DNA of 64,000 nucleotides from Physcomitrium patens (lineage: Eukaryota > Streptophyta > Bryopsida > Funariales > Funariaceae): contig NC_037256.1 of NCBI RefSeq assembly GCF_000002425.4, forward strand, positions 16,650,830 to 16,714,829. Direction: 5' to 3'. Below, in pieces: positions 35,717 to 46,429 of the stretch (position 1 is its first letter; every line of letters starts with the position of its first letter). The position numbers were made by a program, and so were the translations under genes. The notes under the pieces were generated by a model. The model made no database searches. It saw only the letters and a list, made by a program, of their open reading frames with translations, and was not told the origin of the DNA.

Positions 35717-37141
35717 TGTAATATGACTAGTAGGTGAAAGGGTGAAGAAATATATCATGTTTTGAGGATCTCACTTCAAAAATATTGTAGCAAATTATCT
35801 TGGAAAAATAGATATTAGTAAAAGGGTAGAAAAATTAAAGGTGCTAATGCTGCCTTTTTACAAATTATGCTTCTATTTACTTTGTAAGGCCATTAATAAG
35901 GCAAAATAAGGTAGATTAGAAAAATAAAGAATATAGACATATGTAGGGAGGAGTTAGGAGTGCAAATTAGTAAAAATTACCTCAAGAAGATGAAAGTTGA
36001 TACCCAGAGAGGGCCGGTTATGAACTAGGATCGAAATCAGATCTTGAGGCACAAAACCGAGTCTCGACGACGACTCCGGGACTCTTTGGTAGATCGGAGA
36101 GTGGGGTTTGATAGAAGATTGGATAGGGTTTCTATAGGCATTGATTTTGGATGATTTGGAGTTGATATGACTTTGTAAGAGCTTTGCAAAATGGAGGTTT
36201 GTTTCAGATGACTTGGATTTTATGAAATAAAATAGGGTTTATGTTTTGAATGATTTCGAGAGTTTTGTTGTAGATCTACAAGTGAAATTTTTTGGGTTCA
36301 TGATTATAGTTGTGTCAAATACATGTTGTGAATTTCAGCTCGATCTAACGGTTGAAGTGAGAGATATTGAGGTTTAAACGGGTCAAGGTCTCAGAAAGTA
36401 GAGTTTTAGGTCTAGTGAGGGTTTTTAAGATTTCATGCAATCTACTAGTTGGATTAGAGTAAATCTTATGTGAGAGGGTATTAGACTTGTTTTTTTATAT
36501 CCATGAGAAATTTGAAACCAATCGAATGGCGGAAAGAAGATTTAGGATTTGGTTAGAGTTTGATTTAGGGTTTGGATTAGGGTTTAAGATTTGGTTAGGA
36601 TTTGATTTAGGATTTGGATTAGGATTTGATTTAAGGTTTGATTTAAGATTTAGGGTTTGGATTAGGGTTTAGGATTGGATTAGAGTTTGGATTAGGGTTT
36701 AGGATTTGGTTTAGGATTTGATTTAGGGTTTGGTTTAGGATTTAGGGTTTGAAATAGGATTTGATTTAGGGTTTAATTTAAGGTTTATTTAGGATTTGAT
36801 TTAGGATTTAGGATTTATTAGGGTTTAAGATTTAATTAAATTTGGTCTAAAATTTGAGTGAAATTCAATAGGATTTTAATTAGAATTAAATTAAGGTTGA
36901 ATTGACATATATTTGAGTAATATTTGTATTCATTCTAATATTTCTTTAAGAATTTTATTGTTTGTTTGAAATTTCTTTAAGTTGTTTTGAATTTGATTAT
37001 ATTTGTTTACCATTATTATAGTCTAATTAGAGCATTGTTAGTATTCTATTAGAATTAGGATTTTGTTATCGCAATTTCTATTCTTCCTTCTACAGCTAGG
37101 TGCCCGGAGTATTCTCAAGCAAGACTTTTTACATTACGACA
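35717..37141 (+). mobile_element. Solo LTR Z with telomere-like repeats
   Basis: It starts TGTAATATGAC and ends ATTACGACA, with gtga on both flanks (35713-35716, 37142-37145). It interrupts the X frame between the protease C-terminus and RT. Its two ends resemble those of the Y LTR read in the opposite direction (gtaacacgag/gtaatatgac; ctagctgtagaagg near the other end). No internal coding region or second LTR is present, so it is probably the product of LTR-LTR recombination. Confidence 0.7.
36535..36880 (+). repeat. Degenerate TTTAGGG-like array inside Z
   Basis: Tens of tttagggttt, tttaggattt and ttggattaggg words follow one another. The core equals the plant telomere repeat (TTTAGGG), but spacing and sequence are irregular, so it is an expanded interstitial or LTR-internal array and not a chromosome end. 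Confidence 0.8.
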
Positions 37142-37367
37142 GTGATGAACGTATAGCATCGTCATCTGCCTGAATCGATTGACTCTTGTTGTCCGATGTA
37201 AATTTTGATTCTGGCAATTGAGATTCTCCATGATATTGTACTGGGTACATCTGTAGAACAATTTGGTCCCGACCTTTTCTAATTGTCAATGTGCCTCGAC
37301 CCCAATCGTTCTTAGCTTTGGCTTGATAAAGCCAAGGTCTGCCTAATAAAATGGGATACGATAACAT
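37142..37367 (-). pseudogene. Protease C-terminal part of element X
   Basis: Minus-strand frame begins LSYPILLGRPWLYQAKAKND and then GRGTLTI, the C-terminal motif of Ty3 proteases. It continues the fragment at 46104-46427 once Y is removed and runs to the Z junction. Confidence 0.8.
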
Positions 37368-38734
37368 TGTCGTATTACAAGCTTTCCTGCTCGAGAACGC
37401 GCCGGGCGTCTAGCTGTAGAAGGTAGTATGGAGATTCGCCAATAATCAAGCAGTCTATCAGTTTTTGACTATTAGAATATAAACGACTGCAAGAATACAC
37501 CATAAATCTATATGGATGCCCTTCGACTACTTGCCGAAGTCCTTTTTGTCCCGGCCGGTAGGTCTCTAGACGTTACAGAGAACCCCGAACAACCCAAGCT
37601 GTTAATCTTCGATACCGCTTTGTACTTACAATCTTGTATCCACTGACTGTCTTGTTAGATTAACCCAATAAATTTCATTCACTCCGCATACTCAATCCTA
37701 TAGACACCCTTTTAATTCTTCAATCTCAAACGTAACTCAATTTCACAAAACAGTCAAGAGTAATGAAACCCACTTCATTAAAAATCCCGATTCACCATTA
37801 TAACACTGACTTCACCAACGATTGCTTCAGTCTTCCCAAAATCCTATGAAGAAAAAAAATCCAATTCTTTGTCTCTTTTCCTCGCCCGAAGCATGAAGCT
37901 AGCTCTCTCCGATCCTTCAAAACTCTCCATAAAAAAAAACCCTTCTCTCCTCCCCTCCTTTCTTAATCTTAATTCTAAATTTCTTCAATCTTCCGTCTTG
38001 GATCCGAAATAAGCTCCAGCCGTCAGAGCTTAGATCTGAAATTGGCTCTCGCCATCAAGGCTTAGATCCGAAATTGGCTCTCGCCGTCAGAGCTTTTTCC
38101 TCCATTTTTACCTTTAAGAGATCCATTTACCAAAAACAACGTTCCCTGAAACGGCACAGAGAATAGGACAGCCTGAAACAGAATTGAAACCTCGTACTCG
38201 GGTCCACATTGAGTCGCCCGACCAATTGAGGTCTCATATTGGGTAAGATGCCTGTAGTAACCTGGGTGTTCATGTAATTGGGTCAAATTGGTCCTCGCGT
38301 CAGATTGGCTAAGAGGCCCGTAGTAAGACCTAGATGTTCCCATAATTGGATAAAATTGGTTCTTCGTATCAGACTAGCTGAGGCCCGTAGTAAGACTTGG
38401 ATTTTTCTGTAATTAGAGTGCATTGGGTTGCCCGGCCAATTCAGGTCTCATATTGGATAACAGGACCCGGATTGGATTCTTGAAATTGGATCCAATTGGC
38501 TCTTCGAACTAGGCTCACCCGTGGTGTGAATTGGTCCTTTCTCTTCCTACTGACTCCAGTTATTGGAATCAAATGGAGCATTTCAGTATGCCCCGGTTGA
38601 CTGTAACGGGGTGACTGAACCTGACCACTCAGTATTTGCACTGGAGTTGGTCGTTGCTCCCAATATTCGAGATAACTGAACATTAATAAAAACCCCCTTT
38701 CTTTATATTTTCACAGTATACTCGTGTTACAACA
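37368..38734 (-). repeat. 3' LTR of element Y
   Basis: The pair of the LTR at 44721-46088. In the first ~380 aligned bases I count about 29 differences, mostly transitions. About three diverged units of ~70 bp (sharing cccgtagtaagac) run from roughly 38225 to 38430, a repeated LTR module. Confidence 0.88.
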
Positions 38735-38876
38735 CGACATCCACTCCCTCTGAACCTCTGCATCCTCTAGTAAGCACCAATTTATCCAATTGCTGTTTGA
38801 TTAAGAAAATATCCTCTACGTCTTTGTCCAGTTCGTCTTCGTCACCTTCATTATCCAAATCACTTTCAATCTCTTG

Positions 38877-40037
38877 CTACGGAATCTCTATACGTTCATT
38901 AAGGTCTTCCATATTCATCTCCGCATGTCTTCGTTTAAATATTTTTACTCGCTTCCCTGCAATTGGTATTTTCAATTTTGTACCATCTAACTTCCGTAAC
39001 GAGTAAGTCGCATTATCATGAACAATTGTTACTACATATGGTCCAAACCAACGTTTTAAAAATTTCCGCAAAGTACTATGTTGATTATTAAGACTATTGT
39101 CATAAACAAGTATCCAGTCACCTTCCTCGATTGTTTTTGGTCTCAATCGATGTTGCTTATCGAATCGCACCTTATTTTGTAACCTTGCTCTTTTTAACCT
39201 TTCCAATGCTATTTGCACATCTTCCATTCTTTGCTCCAATTGTCGAATCCTAATAGCCAGAAGTTCTTCTCTTGTCAATCCATCTTCCCATGGTAGCATA
39301 CTCCAAGTAAGTACCTTTTCTTCAATCGGCATAATTGGTTTTCGACTTGTCATAAGTTCTACTGGCATATATCTTGTCACCGAACTATGTATTGTTTGAT
39401 CGGCCCATAATGCAAATGACAAAAGCCGTGGCCACTCTTTAACTTTCCCATTACAAGCTTTAACTAATGCTTTCACAATCGGTGGGTGACCGCGTTTGCA
39501 TTTTGCATTCCCTTCTGGATTATAAGCAGTAGTCAGTGATAGCTTAACTCCACATCTTTCAAAGAACTTACTAGCTTCTTGTGCATTTAATTCTCCACGA
39601 TCTGCAGTGATTTTTCCTACGCATCCGTAGCGGCAAATGACATCTTCAAGCAAAAACTTACAAATCTCCTCTGTAGATTGTGTCCTCAATGCTCTTCCTT
39701 CTACTTGATTTGATAAATCTTCACGAGCTAAAACCAAATATCTCATCTGCCATAACCCAACCGGCATAATAACCAAATCAACAACCCATTTAAAATGAAT
39801 AGCCAGAGGATACGTAGGATGAAGACCATCTCGATGTCGGATATTAGAATATGATTGACAGATTTCACATGACTCTACAAATGAGAGCACATCTCGATAC
39901 ATATTTTTCCACCAATATCGTTCTTTGAGTTTAGCAAAAGTAGCCCAGATTCTTCTATGCCCTGCCCATAAACTATCATGAAATTCCTTTAATAATTTTA
40001 GTTTTTCTTCCTTTTTGCCTATCACCCGTTGTGGCAT
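38877..40037 (-). pseudogene. Integrase of element Y
   Basis: A 386-codon open segment. The zinc domain is intact (HDSLWAGH with CEIC). The core shows the two Asp motifs (VDLVIMP, ITADRGE), but the catalytic Glu position reads YNPEGNAKCKRGH where relatives have Glu-Arg-Gly, so the third acidic residue appears to be Lys. The C-terminal GPY module is present (RWFGPYVVTIVHDNATYSLR) and no chromodomain follows. The segment is part of a broken polyprotein. Confidence 0.85.
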
Positions 40038-40139
40038 CCCAATTACTTTCTTCGATTTCTTCTATAAGAATCCATCTCGAAGTAAAAATCCATATGCTTT
40101 TTTTCTTATTTATTTGAATTTTTTTGTAGACCAATTCCC

Positions 40140-40502
40140 CTACTTAGTCAAGGTATTCAAGTAATGACCAATATTCAATAATTCTCCTTCATAAGATTCT
40201 CCAAGAAATAGCTTGTCTTCTCTGTTGAAATATGATATTGAATAGAATTTCAATTCGACGTCATCAATGTCTTCAACCATTTCGTCCTCCTTCTCGTATC
40301 TTGCTCGAGATAGCATGTGTGCTACTAAATTGTCCTTTCCAATAATATGCTTAAATTCTGGATTTAGTGACTTAATATAAGCAATCCATCTCAACATTGC
40401 AATATCTGGCGTTGAACAGTTAATAATCATTCCAAGCAATGGCAAGCAATCTATTTCAATTACTACTACTGCCCCAATCAAATAGTCCTTTTCAGCTTTC
40501 AT
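40140..40502 (-). pseudogene. RNase H fragment and linker of element Y
   Basis: It contains VVVIEIDCLPLLGMI, MLRWIAYIKSL, FKHIIGKDNLVAHMLSRA, typical of the end of the Ty3 RNase H domain. It is separated from RT and integrase by stops but in the same frame. Confidence 0.75.
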
Positions 40503-40535
40503 AGTCGAAACGACTCTCCAAAGTTCTCTTTTGAC

Positions 40536-41663
40536 TTACAAATATGCATGCTGATGAATACTTAGAACTTTAGCTCCAAATCGAACTGCAAATCTACTCC
40601 AATTTGAATCATCTTGACCCACAGTCCATCCTATGGCAGTTGGACTAGCGTCCACAGTAAGAATCACTGGTCTATTGCACTTATAATCAACCTTTCCCAA
40701 TATTGGAGGTGACATCAATAATTTCTTCAATCTTTGCATTGCCTGAATATGCCTTTCTTCCCATTTAAATCGGTAGCCCTTGCGTAATAATTCATATAAT
40801 GGATCCGCAATGTGAGCAAAATGAGGGATCCAGATTCGATAAAATACACATGCACCCAAAAACCTACGAACCTCTGTTAAAGAATCACAATCCTCTTTCA
40901 TCCTTCCAATTGCATCAACTTTAGTCGGATCTGGTTTTCTTCCGTAAGATCCACATAAATGTCCAACAATCACAATTTCTAGTACTCCAAATACGGACTT
41001 CATACCCGATAATGTAAGATGAATTTCTCCAAGCCGAGTTAAAATCTTTTCACAATCTTGTATATGATCATTAACATATTTGCGACATCCCCTCGTATCT
41101 AAAGTTTCATCCTTATCTCCTTCTCTGCACCCTTTTATAGGAACATCATCCAAAAAAGGCACAGTCTTTTCCGGAATAAAATCTCTCAATACCTTATTCA
41201 TCCTATTCATCATATGCGCAACTGAGTTGGTCGCGCCTTGAAGAAGAGTGCACATTCTAACCAATCCAAGTGGTGTCCTCATCGTTTTCATATCTCTACT
41301 TCCTTTGACAAGTTAAAATTGACCATAACCTGAATACAAGTCACCCATTGAATAGATTGCCCTTCCAACAAACGCCTCAACAAATTCATCCACAATAGGT
41401 CCAATTCCTACATTCCTGACAATTACTGCATTCACCGGTTGCATATCTTGAATAAACCGTAGTGACCCATTCTTCTTAGGTACCGCAAACCATCGACTAG
41501 AATACGGTGCAAACGAGGGTTCCAATATTTTCATCATTATCTTTTCTTTTAATAGTTCAACCAATTTAGGTAAATGTACCCTCGGTACTGGAATCGGTCT
41601 TAGATTTCTAGGTACATGCGGTACAGTGAAGATAACCATAGGTGTTATAATATTTGGATCCAC
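40536..41663 (-). pseudogene. Reverse transcriptase of element Y
   Basis: Two frame-matched open segments (41663-41313 and 41291-40536) are separated by stop codons. The first has SRWFAVPKKNGSLRFIQDMQ and YSMGDLYSGYGQF; the second has TPLGLVRM and the catalytic motif as FLDD (FLDDVPIKG), then VRRFLGACVFYRIWIPHFA and the start of RNase H (ILTVDASPTAIGW). FLDD is a variant of YxDD. Clearly RT, inactive as it stands. Confidence 0.85.
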
Positions 41664-41702
41664 ACACCCAATTTCATGAGATTCAAAAGCAAACGATCTA
41701 CC

Positions 41703-43291
41703 TTATTTAGCCAACATCTTTTTGAAGCAAGTAATTTCCTCCGACAATAAAGAACCATCAGAACCAATCTTCAATTCTTCAAAAGTCTCTTTAGTAAACT
41801 CATGTCCAATACTCATTGGATCTCTTAAACTTGCTTCTTTTGATGCTTCTCCCATTTGTTCTTTAGAATATTCTGGTAATGGTCCACCATCAGGCTTTAC
41901 CTTCTTATCTGTCGTTTTATATCTCGTCTCTATAGTGACTTCTGGTGCTTGAAAAGATTCAAGTATGGTATAAACCTCTCTTGAATGAATCTCAACAATC
42001 TTATCATTATCCCCTAACCCAATAGATGTAATCAATTCCAATGAATCTTCCAATCCATTTTCTTCATAAACACCTAAAATCCTCTCATCATCTTGCAATG
42101 TACCTAACTTGCGTAATTGTCCTTCAATATCATATAATCTTTTTCTTTCTTTTCTTTTAAAAACATCAACTTTTTTATACATAATATTTTCATTCTCCAA
42201 TATACCAATAAAACTCGCATCAAAGGCACCTTCATCTCGCGAGAGTACCTCTTCTTTTGTACCTCCATAATCTCGCTTTATAGTGGTACCTCTCCAAAAT
42301 CCTTAAATCCTTCAACAATCTTTGGCAATGGTTTCTCCCTCAACCTATCTCGATTCCGTTCATGGTTAGGAGGTACTGTTAGAAATTGTACAGCTTTCCT
42401 CCCATCTTCGCTCCGTACCCTTGTATAAGCAGAACCATCATCAAGTACCTTTGTTTCCATTTGTGTTGCCGTAATATAAGGTTGTCCTAAAATCAACGGA
42501 TAAGACGTTGTATCTTGAACAAAGAAATGTTGCTCCGTCGCAACATCCCCAATCCGAATTTTGACATTTGGACAAGCTCCATATAATTCGTCCCGTGTGT
42601 TATTAGCTGCTCGAATTGTCCATCTATGTTCCATATCAATTGGCCATTTTTGCTTCTTATAAAGATCTTTAGACATGAGATTTATTTCAGAACCATGGTC
42701 AACTAAAGCAACAATTGGTTCTTCTATATCTCCTACTTTCACCAATACCTCAGTAGTTGCCCTTGTCCAATGCTTTCGAGTATAATGATTCAAAGTTTCT
42801 ATTTCCTTGTTACTAGAATCTTTGAAACGTACTCGTTGATTATACCCATTCTTTTCATTTGTTGGTTGCTTGTAACCAATATCAACCTCTTCTTCATCTC
42901 TATATATTCTTGCATCAATAGCATGATTCATTCCAATTTCGCCCATTATTTGCCTCTTTCGCTTAATGCTGTCAATGATAACATCATGAAACTCCTTCTT
43001 TGCAATTTTCAAGACTTCTTTCAATGTGAATTCCACCTTAGCATTTAATATACGTTCTTCCAACACCCCTTTCAAATTTGTTGCCGCTTCAATGTCAGAA
43101 AGTAGCTTATAAGCAATTGATTTGTCTTTATCTTTTGTCTCCTTTATTTTTTCTCCCAATGATGCTGAGGTATCCTTTACAGGCAATTCTTGTGAAGCTG
43201 CCTCCCGAGCCTTGTCTCCTCGAGTTTGCCTCTTAGAAGAATTTCCTTCTCTAGTATCATCAAAATTTCCTCGTCTCTTTTCTTCCATCAA
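41703..43291 (-). pseudogene. Protease region and linker of element Y
   Basis: 43291-42278 is in the same frame as gag and carries the aspartic protease: VALVDHGSEINLMS (D-H-G-S instead of D-S-G) and YPLILGQPYI. Near 42285 the frame changes; 42200-41703 continues in the pol frame as an acidic linker. This is either a one-base lesion or a programmed shift; I cannot tell which. Confidence 0.75.
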
Positions 43292-43669
43292 AGCTTCATG
43301 TTGGCTCTTAGCAATATATGCATGAACTGAAAGAGACTCAACAAGATCCTCCCAACCTGTTCTACCTTATATTATAGCTGCAATCCTCAATAACGCTTCT
43401 CGAGGTAATTTCCCTTCTTGCATTGTAGAAACGCCAGAAGCTCAAAACTCACTAGTTTCCGTACTTCCACCAATTTCATCATCTACTCTAGCACCATAAC
43501 TTGCACTTTCGCATACTGCTGTTTCATGCTCTTTTAAGTAATCTTGAACCAATGCTCTCATTCCTCCCTTGCCAAAATTGGTTTGAAGAAGATCCTCCCT
43601 ATCTTTAAATGCTATCTTCCCATCTTTTCAGTAAATAATTTTCTGCCGTATCATATTATTAAATTCATT

Positions 43670-44575
43670 TCAATCTTTTCTAATGTGTGAAGCGTCATCA
43701 CACCAAATGCATCTTTGTACATATCCTTGTTTTGAAACATTCTTCGAATTGTTTGTAGAAGTATTCTCTTCAAGTCTTGCCAATTTGATTTGAAGATCTC
43801 GCATTCCTCGTATAATTTCTTCCATCTCCATATCTGCTTTCTTCGATAAGGATGTCGAAGGTTGAACTATAGGCATTGTTGGTGGTGTTGTACTTATTGG
43901 AGCTTTGGGTGCTTGTACTATTTTCGAAATATTGCTCATATCCTTCCTCCTTTCTCTTTTTGTAAGCAACCCCACCGCATCTTCAACATTCTTCCACTTT
44001 GTTGTCAATCCTTCATCTTCTTCTTTGTCTTCAAGAAGGAGTTCTAATTTCCCTTGCAATTCTCGATCAGCAGCTTGAAGAAATAGATCAACTTTGTTCG
44101 GCTCCAATGTCAATTTTTCTACCTTCGATAATTGAGAGTACTGCCTCTCAAATTCCCTTAGTAGCTCTGTTGCTTGTAAATTCTTACTGGGCCGTTCAAT
44201 CCATTCCAGAAACAGCTTCTTAGTAACGCGATTAGCATCTTCCAAGAAATATTCGTCTTTCAATGCATGTAAAAAAACCTCCCATGAATTCCCATAACGA
44301 TTCGTAATCGATGTAATATGGTCTCTTATCTCCGGTATCGTGGCAAGTCCAAATAGTTCAACCATTTTCTTCTTAGAAACCCGATTTGATTCCATTTCAC
44401 GAACATAACATCTTAAATACCTTGAAATATTCCTTCTATCAAATTGATAAATTTTATTGACCACTGCTTGCAATGCTTTGGTTGCCAAAGCTTCCTTTCG
44501 ATCATTGCTTTGTTGTTGCTGCATTGATAATGAGAAGGCTTGAAACATACTAGCAATAGATGGATCCATATGCAT
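43670..44575 (-). pseudogene. Gag of element Y
   Basis: A 301-codon frame starting MHMDPSIASMFQAF. It is helical and charged, with VSKKKMVELFGLATIPEIRDH and a C-terminal half zinc knuckle CIWCDDASHIRKD that ends in TGA exactly where the last Cys is expected. The downstream protease frame is the same, so the stop is probably a lesion in a gag-protease fusion. Confidence 0.75.
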
Positions 44576-44720
44576 ACCTTATCCTTTAGAAGAATCCCCA
44601 CCAGAAACTCCTCCCAAAAATCCTTCAAAATTTTTATTTTTGTTTTCCATAAAATAAAGATAAAATCAATCGAAATCCAATACCTTCCACCTCAAGCTTT
44701 CATGTCGGGTTCACCACTTT

Positions 44721-46088
44721 TGTCGTATTACGTGCTTTCCTGCTCAAGAACGCGTCGGGCGTCTGGCTGTAGAAGGTAGTATGGAGATTCGCCAATAGTC
44801 AAGCAGTCTATCTGTTTTTGATTATTAGAATATAAACGACTGCAAGAATACACCGTAAATCTATACGGATGCCCTTCGACTGCTCGCCGAACTCCTTTTT
44901 GTCTCGGTCAATAGGTCTCTAGATGTTACAGAGAACCTCGAACAACCCAAACTATTAATCTTCGATACCGCTTTGTACTTACGATCTTCTATCCACTGAC
45001 TGTCTTGTTAGATTAATCCAATAAATTTCATTCACTCCGCATATTCAATCCTATAGATATCCTTTTAATTCTTCAATCTCACACGTAACTCGATTTCACA
45101 AAACAGTCAAGAGTAATGAAACCCACTTCATTAAAAATCTCGATTCACCATTACAACACTGACTTCAACAACGATTGCCTCAGTCTTTCCAAAACCCTAT
45201 GAAGAAAAAAAACCCCAATTCTCTGTCTTCTTTTCCAGCCCGAAGCATGAAGCTAGCTCTCTCCGATCCTTCAAAACTCCCCATAAATAAAAACCCTTCT
45301 CTCTTCCCCTCCTTTCTTAACCTTAATTCTGAATTTCTTCAATCTTCCATCTTGGATCCGAAATTGGCTCTAGCCGTCAGAGCTTAGATCCAAAATTGGC
45401 TCTCGCCATCAAGGCTTAGATCTAAAATTGGCTCTCGCCGTCAGAGCTTTTTCCTCCGTTTTTACCTTTAAGAGATCCATTTACCGAAAACAACGTTCCC
45501 TGAAACGGCACAGAGAATAAGACAGCCTGAAACAGAATTGAAACCACGTACTCGGGTCCACATTGAGTCGCCCGATCAATTGAGGTCTCATATTGGGTAA
45601 GATGCCTGTAGTAACCTGGATGTTCACGTAATTGGGTCAAATTGGTCCTCGCGTTAGATTGGCTAAGAGGCCCGTAGTAAGACCTAGATGTTCCCATAAT
45701 TGGATAAAATTGGTTCTTCGCATCAGACTGGGTGAGGCCCGTAGTAAGACTTGGATTTTTCCGTAATTAGACTACATTGGATTGCTCGGCCAATTCAGGT
45801 CTCATATTGGATAAGAGAACCCGGATTGGATTCTTGAAATTGGATCCAATTGGCTCTTCGAACTAGGCTCATCCGTGGTGTGAATTGGTCCTTTCTCTTC
45901 CTGCTGACTCCCGTTATTGGAATCAAACGGAGCATTTCAGTATGCCCCGGCTGACTGTAACGGGGTGACTGAACCTGGCCACTCAGTATTTGCACTGGAG
46001 TTGGTCGTTGCTCCCAATATTCGAGGTACTTGAATATTAATAAAAGTCCCCTTTTTTTATATTTTCACAGTATACTCGTGTTACAACA
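44721..46088 (-). repeat. 5' LTR of element Y
   Basis: 1368 bp, paired with 37368-38734. On the minus strand it is followed after four bases by tggtgaacccgacatg, whose TGG start fits a primer-binding site for an unidentified tRNA. Confidence 0.88.
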
Positions 46089-46103
46089 CTACAACGTAGA
46101 ACT

Positions 46104-46427
46104 CTATAATCGAAATATAATATAATCAATTTTGTATGTCAATCCCACGATTACAATGACAATATTGCGTAAGATTTTCATTGGCTTTACCCGACTATGA
46201 TCTGCCATTCGCAAGACCAATGTCGTAGGTAGCAATTGCTTTAGATCCAAGTCTTCTATTGTATCTGCGTTCATAAAATTCACACTGGAGCTACCATCAA
46301 CTTGTATCCCTAGAATTAAAATGCCATCGATTGATACATCGATTGTTGGTGCTCCCAAATCTCGGTTTAAGCTAACTTCATGAATTTCTTTAGTGCGGGA
46401 TCTTTGTCGTATTAATGCTAAATTCAA
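46104..46427 (-). pseudogene. Protease N-terminal part of element X
   Basis: The frame contains GIQVDGSSSVNFM (the D-G-S type active site), LVLRMADHSRVKPMKILRNI and VGLTYKIDYIIF, and is cut by Y at 46088. It continues at 37367 with YPILLGRPW. Confidence 0.8.
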
Positions 46428-46429
46428 TG

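Larger units (their letters stand above)
37368..46088 (-). mobile_element. Ty3-type LTR retrotransposon Y
   Basis: An 8.7-kb minus-strand element with LTRs at 37368-38734 (1367 bp) and 44721-46088 (1368 bp), ends TGTTGTAACAC...ATACGACA. Order: gag, protease, RT, RNase H, integrase; no chromodomain. A primer-binding candidate (tggtgaacccgacatg, 44716-44701) and a purine tract (cagagggagtggatgtcg, 38752-38735) are in place. The flanks (aacat, ctaca) show no target duplication. Coding regions carry stops and at least one frame change. Confidence 0.9.

Noticed and set aside
36487..36672. 61-codon frame of repeated Gly-Phe-Asp-Leu
   Set aside because: Pure translation of the TTTAGGG-like array.
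38225..38430. Regular ~70-bp units that might suggest a CRISPR-like array
   Set aside because: The units are diverged tandem copies inside an LTR with no conserved repeat and unique spacer pattern, in a eukaryotic genome.
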